A stretch of DNA of 64,000 nt from Nocardioides abyssi (lineage in GTDB: Bacteria > Actinomycetota > Actinomycetes > Propionibacteriales > Nocardioidaceae): the NCBI RefSeq assembly GCF_030412915.1, contig NZ_JAUHJR010000001.1:868001-932000 (forward strand), given 5' to 3'. The notes below the pieces were generated by a model, which worked only from the letters and a program-made list of their open reading frames with translations, did not search any database and had not been told where the DNA came from. Positions within the stretch are counted from its first letter, which is position 1, and each line of letters opens with the position of its first letter. Both the position numbers and the translations under genes were made by a program. Shown here one piece after another: positions 34,740-45,567 of the stretch.

Positions 34740-35330
34740 GTGCCCGGACCCGGAAGTGATCTCCTGAGAAGCCTGGACCCGAGAGCGCCGCTCGTGCTCG
34801 ACACCCGCGAGCTCGGCCGCCGCCCGGGGTCCCAGCGACAGGTGACGCGGACGGTGCCGGCACCGCCAGATCTGGGCATCGAAGTCCTCAAGGTCACCGA
34901 GGGATCGCCGGTCGAGCTCGACCTGCGCCTCGAGGCGGTCATGGAGGGTGTGCTGGTGACGGGCACGGCGCGAGCCGTGCTCGAGGGCGAGTGCGCACGG
35001 TGCCTGGAACCGATCGAGGACGACACCGAGGTCACGTTCCAGGAGCTGTTCGTCTACGACGACCCTGCTCACCGGGGCGACCCCGACGAGGACGACGAGG
35101 TCAGCAAGCTCGAGGACGACCTGCTCGACCTCGAGCCGCTGCTGCGGGACGCGGTGGTGCTCGCACTGCCGTTCCAGCCCTTGTGCGAGGACGACTGTCC
35201 CGGCCTGTGCACCGAGTGCGGTGCACGCCTGGCCGACGACCCGGACCACTCGCACGAGGCGCCGGTCGACCCGCGGTGGGCCGGCCTCGCAGCCCTGAAG
35301 GAAGACAGCACCACCCGCTCGCAGGACTGA
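34740..35330 (+). CDS. yceD: YceD family protein (DUF177)
   Basis: A 196-residue member of the family encoded next to rpmF in most bacteria, linked to 23S rRNA and ribosome metabolism. Seen: [20 protein letters not shown], an acidic centre ([12 protein letters not shown]), [19 protein letters not shown] and the zinc-like C-x-x-D-C-x-G-L-C-x-x-C cluster. The start at GTG 34740 fits the promoter; later starts would also be possible. Confidence 0.88.
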   Translation: MPGPGSDLLRSLDPRAPLVLDTRELGRRPGSQRQVTRTVPAPPDLGIEVLKVTEGSPVELDLRLEAVMEGVLVTGTARAVLEGECARCLEPIEDDTEVTFQELFVYDDPAHRGDPDEDDEVSKLEDDLLDLEPLLRDAVVLALPFQPLCEDDCPGLCTECGARLADDPDHSHEAPVDPRWAGLAALKEDSTTRSQD

Positions 35331-35394
35331 ACCCGGTCCGCGAGCACGACCAGGAACGGCCGGCACCAACCGGTCCCAAACCGAGGAGAGAACA

Positions 35395-35580
35395 GTGGCA
35401 GTCCCGAAGCGGAAGATGTCGCGCAGCAACACGCGTCACCGTCGGTCGGCCTGGAAGGCCGTCGCGCCCACCCTGGTGACCTGCGCGAACCCCGCCTGCG
35501 GTGCCAAGCACCTCCCGCACCGTGCGTGCGGCGAGTGCGGCCAGTACGGCGCTCGCGCCGACCGTCGTCAGGTCATCTGA
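35395..35580 (+). CDS. rpmF: 50S ribosomal protein L32
   Basis: A 61-residue zinc-ribbon L32 ([17 protein letters not shown]; cysteines in TCANPACG and [11 protein letters not shown]). GTG start preceded by AGGAGAG. rnc follows directly. Confidence 0.96.
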   Translation: MAVPKRKMSRSNTRHRRSAWKAVAPTLVTCANPACGAKHLPHRACGECGQYGARADRRQVI

Positions 35581-35590
35581 GACCGGTCCA

Positions 35591-36340
35591 CTGACCAACT
35601 ACAGCGAGCTGCGCGCGGCGCTCGGGGATCCGGAGCTGGACCCCGAGCTGCTGGAGCGTGCGCTCACGCACCGTTCCTACGCGTACGAGAACGGCGGCCT
35701 GCCGACCAACGAGCGCCTGGAGTTCCTGGGCGACTCGGTGCTCGGCGTCGTCGTGACCGAGACGCTCTACACGACCCACCCCGACCTCTCCGAGGGTCGG
35801 CTGGCCAAGCTCCGCGCAGCGGTCGTCAACGCCCGCGCGCTGGCCGAGGTGGGTCGTGCGATCGGCCTGGGCGACCACGTGAAGCTCGGTCGCGGCGAGG
35901 AGTCGACGGGCGGTCGGGGCAAGGCCTCGATCCTCTCCGACACCGTCGAGGCGGTCATCGGTGCCGTCCACCTCTCCGGTGGCGGCTTCGAGACCTCCGC
36001 CAAGGTCGTCCACCTGCTCTTCGACCCGCTCATCGAGGCCGCCTCGGCCATGGGTGCGGGCCTGGACTGGAAGACCTCGCTCCAGGAGCTCGCCGCCGAG
36101 CACGCCCTCGGCGTGCCCGAGTACGTCATCGAGGACGAGGGCCCCGACCACCAGAAGACCTTCACCGCGCAGGTCCGGGTCGGCGACACGCTCTACGGCA
36201 ACGGCGTCGGCCGCTCCAAGAAGGAGGCCGAGCAGGCCGCCGCGGAGACGGCGTACGGCGAGATCGCGTCCGCGCTGGGCGTCACCGACCCCGCCGCCGA
36301 CGCCGCCGCGACCGCCGGCGGCACCTCGCAGCCCGGCTGA
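35591..36340 (+). CDS. rnc: Ribonuclease III, probable CTG start
   Basis: A 249-residue double-strand-specific RNase: catalytic domain with [15 protein letters not shown] and the C-terminal double-stranded RNA-binding domain ([27 protein letters not shown]). The protein homology begins at [10 protein letters not shown]. The codon in front is CTG at 35591. The nearest in-frame ordinary starts are GTG at 35522 or 35501, both inside rpmF, which would add 23-30 unrelated residues. I take CTG. There is only a weak purine-rich site (GAGACCGG) before it. Confidence 0.93.
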   Translation: MTNYSELRAALGDPELDPELLERALTHRSYAYENGGLPTNERLEFLGDSVLGVVVTETLYTTHPDLSEGRLAKLRAAVVNARALAEVGRAIGLGDHVKLGRGEESTGGRGKASILSDTVEAVIGAVHLSGGGFETSAKVVHLLFDPLIEAASAMGAGLDWKTSLQELAAEHALGVPEYVIEDEGPDHQKTFTAQVRVGDTLYGNGVGRSKKEAEQAAAETAYGEIASALGVTDPAADAAATAGGTSQPG

Positions 36341-36344
36341 CCGC

Positions 36345-37229
36345 GTGCCCGAGCTGCCGGAGGTCGAGGTCGTCCGGGCCGGCCTCGAGCGCCACGTGCT
36401 CGACGCGACGATCACCCGCGTCGAGGTGCTGCACCCGCGGCCCGTCCGTCGCGACGCCCGCGGGCCCGAGGGCTTCGCGCAGGCGCTGGCCGGCCGCCGC
36501 ATCGTCGGCGCCCGCCGCCGCGGCAAGTACCTCTGGCTGCCGCTCGACGACGGCGACGCGCTCCTGGCCCACCTCGGCATGAGCGGCCAGCTGCTCGTCC
36601 AGCCGCCCGACGCGCCCGCCGAGCGGCACCTGCGGGTGCGCCTGGCGCTCGAGGGCGCCGACGAGGGCCGCGAGCTGCGGTTCGTCGACCAGCGGATGTT
36701 CGGCGGGCTGTCGGTCTCGACCGGCGGGGCCGACCTGCCGCCGGAGATCGCCCACATCGCCCGCGACCCGCTCGACCAGCAGTTCGACCTCGCCGACGTC
36801 GTACGCCGCGTGCGCCGCCGTGCCTCGGGCGTCAAGCGGCTGCTGCTGGACCAGAACCTCGTCTCGGGCGTCGGCAACATCTACGCCGACGAGGCCCTGT
36901 GGCGCGCCCGGCTCCACGGCGAGCGGCCGGGCGAGCGGCTGGCCGGTCCGCAGGTGCGCGAGCTGCTCGGCCACGTCCACGACGTGATGACCGACGCGCT
37001 GGCCCAGGGCGGCACGTCGTTCGACGCGCTCTACGTCAACGTCAACGGCGAGTCGGGCTACTTCGACCGATCGCTGCACGCCTACGGTCGCGAGGGCGAG
37101 CCGTGCGACCGGTGCGGGACGCCGATCCGGCGGGTCGCGTTCATGAACCGGTCGTCGTACTTCTGCCCCCGCTGCCAGCCGGTCCCGCGGCGCCGCCGCG
37201 TGGTACTGCCCGTCGTCGCCCCGGATTGA
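36345..37229 (+). CDS. mutM: Formamidopyrimidine-DNA glycosylase
   Basis: A 294-residue base-excision enzyme for oxidised guanine. After removal of the initiator residue the catalytic Pro and Glu come from PELPEVE. K in RRGKYLW and LGMSGQLL are present, along with the [18 protein letters not shown] helix-two-turn-helix and the C-terminal zinc finger ([10 protein letters not shown]...CPRCQP). GTG start 4 bases after rnc. Confidence 0.96.
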   Translation: MPELPEVEVVRAGLERHVLDATITRVEVLHPRPVRRDARGPEGFAQALAGRRIVGARRRGKYLWLPLDDGDALLAHLGMSGQLLVQPPDAPAERHLRVRLALEGADEGRELRFVDQRMFGGLSVSTGGADLPPEIAHIARDPLDQQFDLADVVRRVRRRASGVKRLLLDQNLVSGVGNIYADEALWRARLHGERPGERLAGPQVRELLGHVHDVMTDALAQGGTSFDALYVNVNGESGYFDRSLHAYGREGEPCDRCGTPIRRVAFMNRSSYFCPRCQPVPRRRRVVLPVVAPD

Positions 37230-37367
37230 CCCGCGGACGCTGTGGTGGGACTCTTGAAGACGGCCCGCCCGCGTGCGGCCCTCGTCTCCGGCGGCCTCGA
37301 TGCCGCCCACGGTCCCCTCGCCGGGGACCACCCCTGGCACGTCCACCCCGAACCGAAGGAACACCCC

Positions 37368-37571
37368 ATGGCCAAGGCGCTGATCGGCTACCTGGACAGC
37401 GACCTGCGTGACCCCCGCCTCACGGCGGACAACGCCCGCCTGCGCGCCCGCGTCCGCGAGCTCGAGGCCCTCGTGCTGCGGCTGAGCGAGGAGAACGACC
37501 GCCTGGTCGCCGCCTCCGCCGCGGACATCCTCGACCGCGAGTCGGGCCTGCAGGAGATGCAGCCGGCCTGA
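37368..37571 (+). CDS. Small coiled-coil protein
   Basis: A 67-residue protein beginning MAKALIGYLDSDLRDPRL, then a leucine-heptad helix (about 21-50, LRARVRELEALVLRLSEEND) likely to form a coiled coil. AAGGAA lies 9 bases upstream of the ATG. It is unrecognised; position between mutM and smc suggests a conserved actinobacterial hypothetical. The start and composition look genuine. Confidence 0.75.
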   Translation: MAKALIGYLDSDLRDPRLTADNARLRARVRELEALVLRLSEENDRLVAASAADILDRESGLQEMQPA

Positions 37572-37643
37572 CCGGCGGCGCCTCCGCCCACCTGCCCCAC
37601 GCCGACTCCCCGCCGGTCGCGGACCCGGACGGTCCGCGGGCGC

Positions 37644-37649
37644 TAGTCT
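37644..37649 (+). promoter_or_regulatory. -10 box of the smc transcript
   Basis: TAGTCT in an otherwise GC-rich gap, leaving a leader of about 75-80 bases before the TTG of smc. Confidence 0.45.
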
Positions 37650-37732
37650 GACGTCCGCTGAGCTTCCCCCGGCGCAGCCCACCCGCCGCCCCGACATCAG
37701 CGCCGACGACCGACCGGTGTAGGGAGCCCCCG

Positions 37733-40700
37733 TTGTACCTGAAGAGCCTGACCCTCAAGGGGTTCAAGTCCTTCGCGTCCTCGACGACGCTCCAGCTCGA
37801 GCCGGGGATCACCTGCATCGTCGGGCCCAACGGCTCGGGCAAGTCCAACGTCGTCGACGCGCTCGCCTGGGTGATGGGCGAGGCCAGCGCCAAGTCGCTG
37901 CGCGGCGGCAAGATGGACGACGTCATCTTCGCCGGCACCTCCGGCCGCCCCCCGCTGGGCCGCGCCGAGGTCGTGCTGACCATCGACAACACCGACGGCG
38001 CGCTCCCGATCGAGTACGCCGAGGTCACGATCAGCCGCACGATGTTCCGCTCCGGCGGCTCGGAGTACGCCATCAACGGCAGCACCTGCCGCCTGCTCGA
38101 CGTCCAGGAGCTGCTCTCGGACTCCGGCATCGGCCGCGAGATGCACGTGATCGTCGGGCAGGGCCAGCTCGACCAGATCCTGCACGCGACCCCGGAGGAC
38201 CGCCGCGGGTTCATCGAGGAGGCCGCCGGCGTCCTCAAGCACCGCAAGCGCAAGGAGAAGGCGCTCCGCAAGCTCGACGCGACCGAGGGCAACCTCAACC
38301 GGCTCGGTGACCTGATCGGCGAGATCCGCCGCCAGCTCAAGCCGCTGGGCCGCCAGGCCGAGGTCGCCCGCAAGGCCCAGACGGTCCAGGCCGACGTCCG
38401 CGACGCCCGCGCCCGCCTGCTGGCCGACGACCTGGTCACCGCGCGTACGGCGCTGGAGCAGGAGATGGCCGACGAGACCCAGCTGGCGCAGCGGCGCGAG
38501 CAGGTCGAGGCCGCGATCGCCGCCGCCCGCGAGACGGAGTCCTCGCTCGAGGCAGCGCTCCGCGAGGACCTGCCTGCGCTCGCCGCCGCGCAGGAGACCT
38601 GGTTCGCGCTCTCCGGGCTGCGCGAGCGGCTCCGCGGCACCCAGTCCCTGGCCGCCGAGCGGGTCCGCAACGCCGCCGGCACCGCCGAGACCGAGCACCG
38701 CGGTGGCCGCGACCCCGAGGAGCTCGAGGCCGAGGCCGCGCGGATGCGGGAGACCGAGGAGCGGACCGCCGCCGAGGTCGACCGCCACCGGACCGCGCTG
38801 GAGGAGGCCGTCGCCGCCCGCCGTGCGGCCGAGGACGCCGCCGCCGAGGAGGACCGCCGGATCGCGGCTCTGCAACGGGCCGCCGCCGACCGCCGGGAGG
38901 GCCTCGCCCGGCTGCACGGCCAGGTCAACGCGCTGCGCTCGCGCGCCTCCGCCGCCGACGAGGAGGTCGGCCGGCTGACGCTGGCCCGCGAGGAGGCGCT
39001 CGCCCGCGCCGACCGGGCCCAGCGCGACTTCACCGCCCTGGAGACCAGGGTCGCCGGGCTCGACGCGGGCGAGGAGGGCCTCGACGCCGAGCACGAGGCC
39101 GCGACCTCCCTGCTCGACGACATCGAGGAGCGGCTCGCCAAGGTCCGCGAGTCGGCCCAGCAGGCCGACCGCGACCGCTCCGCCCTCGCCGCCCGCAAGG
39201 ACGCGCTCGAGCTCGGACTGGACCGCAAGGACGGCGCCGGCGCCCTGCTCGCCGCCACCGACACCGTCTCGGGCCTGCTCGGCTCGGTCGCCGCGCTGCT
39301 GACGGTGCGCACGGGCTTCGAGACCGCGGTCGCCGCGGCCCTGGGGCAGGCGGCCGACGCGGTCGCGGTCACCGGTGCGGACGCCGCGGTCGACGCGATC
39401 GCCCACCTCAAGGGCGAGGACCTCGGCCGGGCGGGCCTCGTGCTCGCCGGCGCCGAGGCGGACCAGTCCGCCGGCAACCGGCCCGCGCTGCCGGGCCACG
39501 CGACGTACGCCGCGGACGTGGTGGAGTGCCCGGCCGAGCTGCGCCCCGCGGTCGACCGGCTGCTCGACCGCGTCGCGGTCGTCCACGACCTGGCCGCCGC
39601 CCGCGCGCTGGTCGCCGACCTGCCCGGCCTCACCGCGGTCACCCGCGAGGGCGACGTGCTCTCCGCCCACCTGGCTGCCGGCGGCTCGACCAGCCGGCCG
39701 AGCCTGATCGAGGTGCAGGCCGCGGTCGACGAGGCCGCCGCCCAGCTTGCCGAGGTGACGGCGGCGGGGGAGCGGCTGTCCTTCGACATCTCCCGGCTGG
39801 AGGCCGAGCGGCTCGAGGCGCAGAAGCGCGTCGACGTGGCGATGGCCAAGCTGCACGAGTCCGACGCGACGCTGGCTGCGGTGGCCGAGGAGCTCGGGCA
39901 GTACGGCTCCCAGGCCCGGGCCGCCCGCGGCGAGGCCGAGCGGCTCGCCCAGGCGATCACGAAGGCGCAGGAGGCCCGCGAGCAGGCCGTGGCCGGCCTG
40001 GCGGACCTCGAGACCCGGCTGGCGAGCGCCGAGGACGCCCCCGACGAGGAGCCCGACACCGGGGACCGGGAGCGGCTCGTGGCCGCCGCCCGTGACGCGC
40101 GCCAGGGCGAGATGGACGCGCGGCTCGCGCTGCGCACCTCCGAGGAGCGGGCGCGGGCGCTGCACGGCCGCGCCGACGGCCTGCTCCGTGCGGCCCGGGC
40201 CGAGCGCGAGGCTCGCGCCAAGGCGGCCGAGCGCCGCGAGCGGCTGCTGCGCGAGGGCCGGGCCGCCGAGGCGGTCGGCGTGGCGGTGGCGCACGTGCTC
40301 AGCCGGCTCGAGACGTCGGTGGCCCGCGCTGCGGAGGCGCGGGTCGCGGTCGAGCGGGCCCGGGTGGGCCGCGAGGAGCAGCTGCGCGAGGTGCGCACCC
40401 GCCTGCGCGACCTCGCCCGCGAGCACGACGAGCTGGTCAGCTCCGCCCACCGCGACGAGCTGGCCCGCGCCCAGCAGACGATGCGTATCGAGCAGCTCGA
40501 GCAGCGCGCGGTCGAGGAGCTCGGGCTGGCCCCCGACGCGCTCGTCGGCGACTACGGCCCCGACGTGCCCGTCCCCGTCGCGCCGGCGCCCGACGCCGCC
40601 GAGGACGACCCGGAGCCCGAGCCGGTGCCCTACGTCCGCGCCGAGCAGGAGAGGCGGCTGCGCGCCGCCGAGCGTGCCCTGTCGATGCTCGGCCGGGTCA

Positions 40701-41296
40701 ACCCGCTCGCGCTGGAGGAGTTCTCGGCGATGGAGGAGCGGCACCGCTTCCTCACCGAGCAGCTCGAGGACCTCCGCAAGACCCGCAAGGACCTGCTCGA
40801 CATCGTCCGCGAGGTCGACACCCGGGTCGAGCAGGTCTTCACCGAGGCGTACGCCGACGTCGAGCGCGCCTTCGACGCCACCTTCGCCCGGCTCTTCCCC
40901 GGCGGCGAGGGACGGCTGGTGCTGACCGACCCCGGCAGCATGCTGACCACCGGCATCGAGGTCGAGGCGCGCCCGGCCGGCAAGAAGGTCAAGCGGCTCT
41001 CGCTGCTCTCCGGCGGCGAGCGGTCCCTGGTCGCTGTGTGCTTCCTGGTCTCGCTGTTCAAGGCCCGGCCCTCGCCGTTCTACATCCTCGACGAGGTCGA
41101 GGCCGCGCTCGACGACACCAACCTCGGGCGCCTGCTCGAGATCTACGAGGAGCTGCGCGAGAGCTCGCAGCTGCTCGTCATCACCCACCAGAAGCGGACG
41201 ATGGAGGTCGGCGACGCGTTGTACGGCGTGACGATGCGGGGGGACGGCGTCTCGGCCGTCATCAGCCAGCGGCTGCGCGAGCCGGAGCCGGCATGA
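37733..41296 (+). CDS. smc: Chromosome segregation protein SMC
   Basis: A 1187-residue SMC ATPase: Walker A GPNGSGKSN at 33-41, two long coiled coils with Arg/Glu/Ala heptads, a hinge in the middle (about 510-690, with TDTVSGLLGSVAALL), and the C-terminal signature LLSGGERSLVA with Walker B FYILDEVEAALDD. TTG start with AGGGAG 6 bases upstream. It loads at parS with ScpAB and compacts chromosome arms. The thioesterase gene overlaps its stop. Confidence 0.97.
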   Translation: MYLKSLTLKGFKSFASSTTLQLEPGITCIVGPNGSGKSNVVDALAWVMGEASAKSLRGGKMDDVIFAGTSGRPPLGRAEVVLTIDNTDGALPIEYAEVTISRTMFRSGGSEYAINGSTCRLLDVQELLSDSGIGREMHVIVGQGQLDQILHATPEDRRGFIEEAAGVLKHRKRKEKALRKLDATEGNLNRLGDLIGEIRRQLKPLGRQAEVARKAQTVQADVRDARARLLADDLVTARTALEQEMADETQLAQRREQVEAAIAAARETESSLEAALREDLPALAAAQETWFALSGLRERLRGTQSLAAERVRNAAGTAETEHRGGRDPEELEAEAARMRETEERTAAEVDRHRTALEEAVAARRAAEDAAAEEDRRIAALQRAAADRREGLARLHGQVNALRSRASAADEEVGRLTLAREEALARADRAQRDFTALETRVAGLDAGEEGLDAEHEAATSLLDDIEERLAKVRESAQQADRDRSALAARKDALELGLDRKDGAGALLAATDTVSGLLGSVAALLTVRTGFETAVAAALGQAADAVAVTGADAAVDAIAHLKGEDLGRAGLVLAGAEADQSAGNRPALPGHATYAADVVECPAELRPAVDRLLDRVAVVHDLAAARALVADLPGLTAVTREGDVLSAHLAAGGSTSRPSLIEVQAAVDEAAAQLAEVTAAGERLSFDISRLEAERLEAQKRVDVAMAKLHESDATLAAVAEELGQYGSQARAARGEAERLAQAITKAQEAREQAVAGLADLETRLASAEDAPDEEPDTGDRERLVAAARDARQGEMDARLALRTSEERARALHGRADGLLRAARAEREARAKAAERRERLLREGRAAEAVGVAVAHVLSRLETSVARAAEARVAVERARVGREEQLREVRTRLRDLAREHDELVSSAHRDELARAQQTMRIEQLEQRAVEELGLAPDALVGDYGPDVPVPVAPAPDAAEDDPEPEPVPYVRAEQERRLRAAERALSMLGRVNPLALEEFSAMEERHRFLTEQLEDLRKTRKDLLDIVREVDTRVEQVFTEAYADVERAFDATFARLFPGGEGRLVLTDPGSMLTTGIEVEARPAGKKVKRLSLLSGGERSLVAVCFLVSLFKARPSPFYILDEVEAALDDTNLGRLLEIYEELRESSQLLVITHQKRTMEVGDALYGVTMRGDGVSAVISQRLREPEPA

Positions 41297-41745
41297 GCGC
41301 CGAGCAGGCCCGCCCGGGCCGGCCGACCCGCGCCGACTACGTGGCGTGGCGGACCATCACGACCCGCTGGCGCGACGACGACGCCTACGGCCACCTCAAC
41401 AACGCGACGTACTACGAGATGTTCGACACCGCGGTCAACGCCCACCTCTACGAGGCGACCGGGCTCGACATCCGCCGGCTGCCGCAGATCGGGATCGTGG
41501 CCGAGACCGGGTGCCGCTACTTCCGCGAGATCGGCTTCCCGGCGCCGGTCGAGGCGGGCCTGGTCTGCGACAAGGTCGGCACGTCCTCGGTCGTCTACCG
41601 GATCGGGCTGTTCCAGGGCGACTCCGAGGAGGCGGCGGCCGAGGGCCGGTTCGTCCACGTGTACGTCGACGACACCGACCCGGCCCGCCCGGTCACGCCG
41701 ATGCCCGACGTGATCCGCGACGCAGCCACCCCCCTGCTGCGCTGA
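41293..41745 (+). CDS. Acyl-CoA thioesterase, 4HBT hot-dog fold
   Basis: A 150-residue thioesterase of the 4-hydroxybenzoyl-CoA type. It has RDDDAYGHLNNATYYEMFDTAVN with the catalytic Asp/His region and ETGCRYFREIGFPAPVEAGL. The ATG overlaps the smc stop (ATGA). The substrate is unknown. Linkage to smc is probably only transcriptional. Confidence 0.87.
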   Translation: MSAEQARPGRPTRADYVAWRTITTRWRDDDAYGHLNNATYYEMFDTAVNAHLYEATGLDIRRLPQIGIVAETGCRYFREIGFPAPVEAGLVCDKVGTSSVVYRIGLFQGDSEEAAAEGRFVHVYVDDTDPARPVTPMPDVIRDAATPLLR

Positions 41746-41788
41746 CCCGGGGTGGTTGCCCCAGGTGCCACAGGGGTAACAAGGGGGA

Positions 41789-41983
41789 GTGCTGACGATC
41801 TCTTTGGTGATGCTCTTCGTCCTCGTCGTGGCGGGCCTCGTGATGACGTTCGTCGCCTTCCCGCACCGCGGCCGCCGGGTGCCGCAGGCCTCCTGGCTGG
41901 GCGAGGCCATGGAGCGCGTCGCCGACCGCGCGCCGGTGCTCGACCCCGAGCGGGACGAGGCGGCCGCGGGCCGGCGCCACTGA
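41789..41983 (+). CDS. Small single-pass membrane protein
   Basis: A 64-residue protein with a single hydrophobic segment at about 1-24 followed by a charged tail (FPHRGRRVPQASWLGEAMERV). The GTG start directly follows AAGGGGGAG, so a later GTG (41807) is also possible. It sits between the thioesterase and ftsY. Function unknown. Confidence 0.65.
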   Translation: MLTISLVMLFVLVVAGLVMTFVAFPHRGRRVPQASWLGEAMERVADRAPVLDPERDEAAAGRRH

Positions 41984-42035
41984 CCCACCCACCCGTCCGC
42001 GGCGCGTTTCGGGGGCTGCGGACCCGGATGGTTGG

Positions 42036-43226
42036 ATGACGACCATGGACGCCCTCGCCATCTTGATCCTCGTCGTCGCGCTCGTCGGCCTCGGCCTCGT
42101 CGCGGCGGTCACCGGCCTCCTCGTCAGCCGCCGGCGGGGGCCGCGCCCGCTGCCGAACACCCACACCGACGTCCTCGTCCAGCCGCCGGTCGAGACCGAC
42201 GAGCCGCCGGTCGAGCTCAGCTCGCCGCCGGCGACCCTCGAGCCCGAGGTCGAGCTCCCGGAGACCCCCGAGGCGCTGGTCGAGGAGGCGCCGGCCCTCG
42301 AGCGGCCGGAGGGCACCGCGAGCCGGCTCGTCCGGCTGCGCCAGCGGCTGGCCGGCTCCCAGGGAGCCCTGGGCCGCGGCCTGCTCGCCCTGCTGAGCCG
42401 CGACCGCCTGGACGAGGACACCTGGGAGTCGATCGAGGACACCCTGCTCACCGCCGACATCGGCGTCGGGCCCACCCAGGAGCTCGTCGAGCGGCTGCGC
42501 ACCCGGATGCGCGTCGAGGGCGGCACCGGCGCGGACGCCCGCACCGTGCTGCGCGAGGAGCTGCTCGCGCTCGTCGACCCGTCGATGGACCGCCGCCTGC
42601 AGGTCAGCGGCGCCGACGGCCAGCCGGGCGTCGTCCTCGTCGTCGGCGTCAACGGCGCCGGCAAGACCACCACCGTCGGCAAGATCTCGCGCATCCTCGT
42701 GGCCGAGGACCACAGCGTCGTCCTCGGTGCGGCCGACACCTTCCGCGCGGCCGCCGTCGAGCAGCTGGCCACCTGGGGCGAGCGGGTCGGCGTCGAGGTC
42801 GTCCGCGGCCCGGAGGGCACCGACCCCGCCAGCGTCGCCTTCGAGGCGGTCAAGGAGGGCGTCGCCCGCGGCGTCGACACCGTCATCGTGGACACCGCCG
42901 GCCGCCTGCAGAACAAGGCCGGCCTCATGGACGAGCTCGGCAAGGTCAAGCGGGTCATCGAGAAGCAGGCGCCGGTCACCGAGGTCCTGCTGGTCCTCGA
43001 CGCGACCACCGGCCAGAACGGCATGATCCAGGCCCGCGTCTTCAGCGAGGTCGTCGACGTCACCGGCATCGTGCTCACCAAGCTCGACGGCTCGGCCAAG
43101 GGCGGCATCGTCGTCGCGGTCCAGCGCGAGCTCGGCGTCCCCGTCAAGCTCGTCGGGCTCGGCGAGGGCGCGGACGACCTGGCGCCGTTCGACGCCGGTG
43201 CGTTCGTCGACGCGCTGCTCGGCTGA
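42036..43226 (+). CDS. ftsY: Signal recognition particle receptor FtsY
   Basis: A 396-residue SRP receptor GTPase. An N-terminal membrane helix (about 5-30) is unusual for the family but common in actinobacteria; a Pro/Glu-rich linker follows. The NG domain has VNGAGKTTTVGKI, DTFRAAAVEQL, VDTAGRLQNK and TKLDGSAKGG. ATG start. The partner gene ffh is 7 kb downstream. The stop codon sits inside an 11-bp tandem repeat. Confidence 0.96.
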   Translation: MTTMDALAILILVVALVGLGLVAAVTGLLVSRRRGPRPLPNTHTDVLVQPPVETDEPPVELSSPPATLEPEVELPETPEALVEEAPALERPEGTASRLVRLRQRLAGSQGALGRGLLALLSRDRLDEDTWESIEDTLLTADIGVGPTQELVERLRTRMRVEGGTGADARTVLREELLALVDPSMDRRLQVSGADGQPGVVLVVGVNGAGKTTTVGKISRILVAEDHSVVLGAADTFRAAAVEQLATWGERVGVEVVRGPEGTDPASVAFEAVKEGVARGVDTVIVDTAGRLQNKAGLMDELGKVKRVIEKQAPVTEVLLVLDATTGQNGMIQARVFSEVVDVTGIVLTKLDGSAKGGIVVAVQRELGVPVKLVGLGEGADDLAPFDAGAFVDALLG

Positions 43227-43253
43227 CGCCCGGCTGACGGCCGGCTGACGCCC
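43221..43253 (+). repeat. Three tandem 11-bp repeats over the ftsY stop
   Basis: GGCTGACGCCC, GGCTGACGGCC, GGCTGACGCCC in perfect 11-bp register. The first TGA is the ftsY stop codon. Confidence 0.85.
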
Positions 43254-43285
43254 GGCGGGCGCCGCAAACGCGACGCGCCCGGCCC

Positions 43286-43301
43286 GTAACCGGGCCGCAA
43301 C
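43286..43301 (+). promoter_or_regulatory. GlnR-like box upstream of amtB
   Basis: GTAAC-CGGGCC-GCAAC matches the actinobacterial GlnR half-site pair GTnAC-N6-GnAAC and lies 150 bp before the amtB start. Nitrogen-limitation activation of the operon is the expected consequence. Confidence 0.65.
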
Positions 43302-43351
43302 AAAACTCCAGGACTCGTTTCCTGCTCGCAACATCGGGCGGCGAACCGTGA

Positions 43352-45548
<2,197 letters not shown>

Positions 45549-45567
45549 GCCCCACCCCCAGGACGCC

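Noticed and set aside
37697-41188. A very long minus-strand open frame opposite smc
   Set aside because: It mirrors the GC-rich third positions of smc; it is low-complexity and has no recognisable domain or ribosome-binding site.
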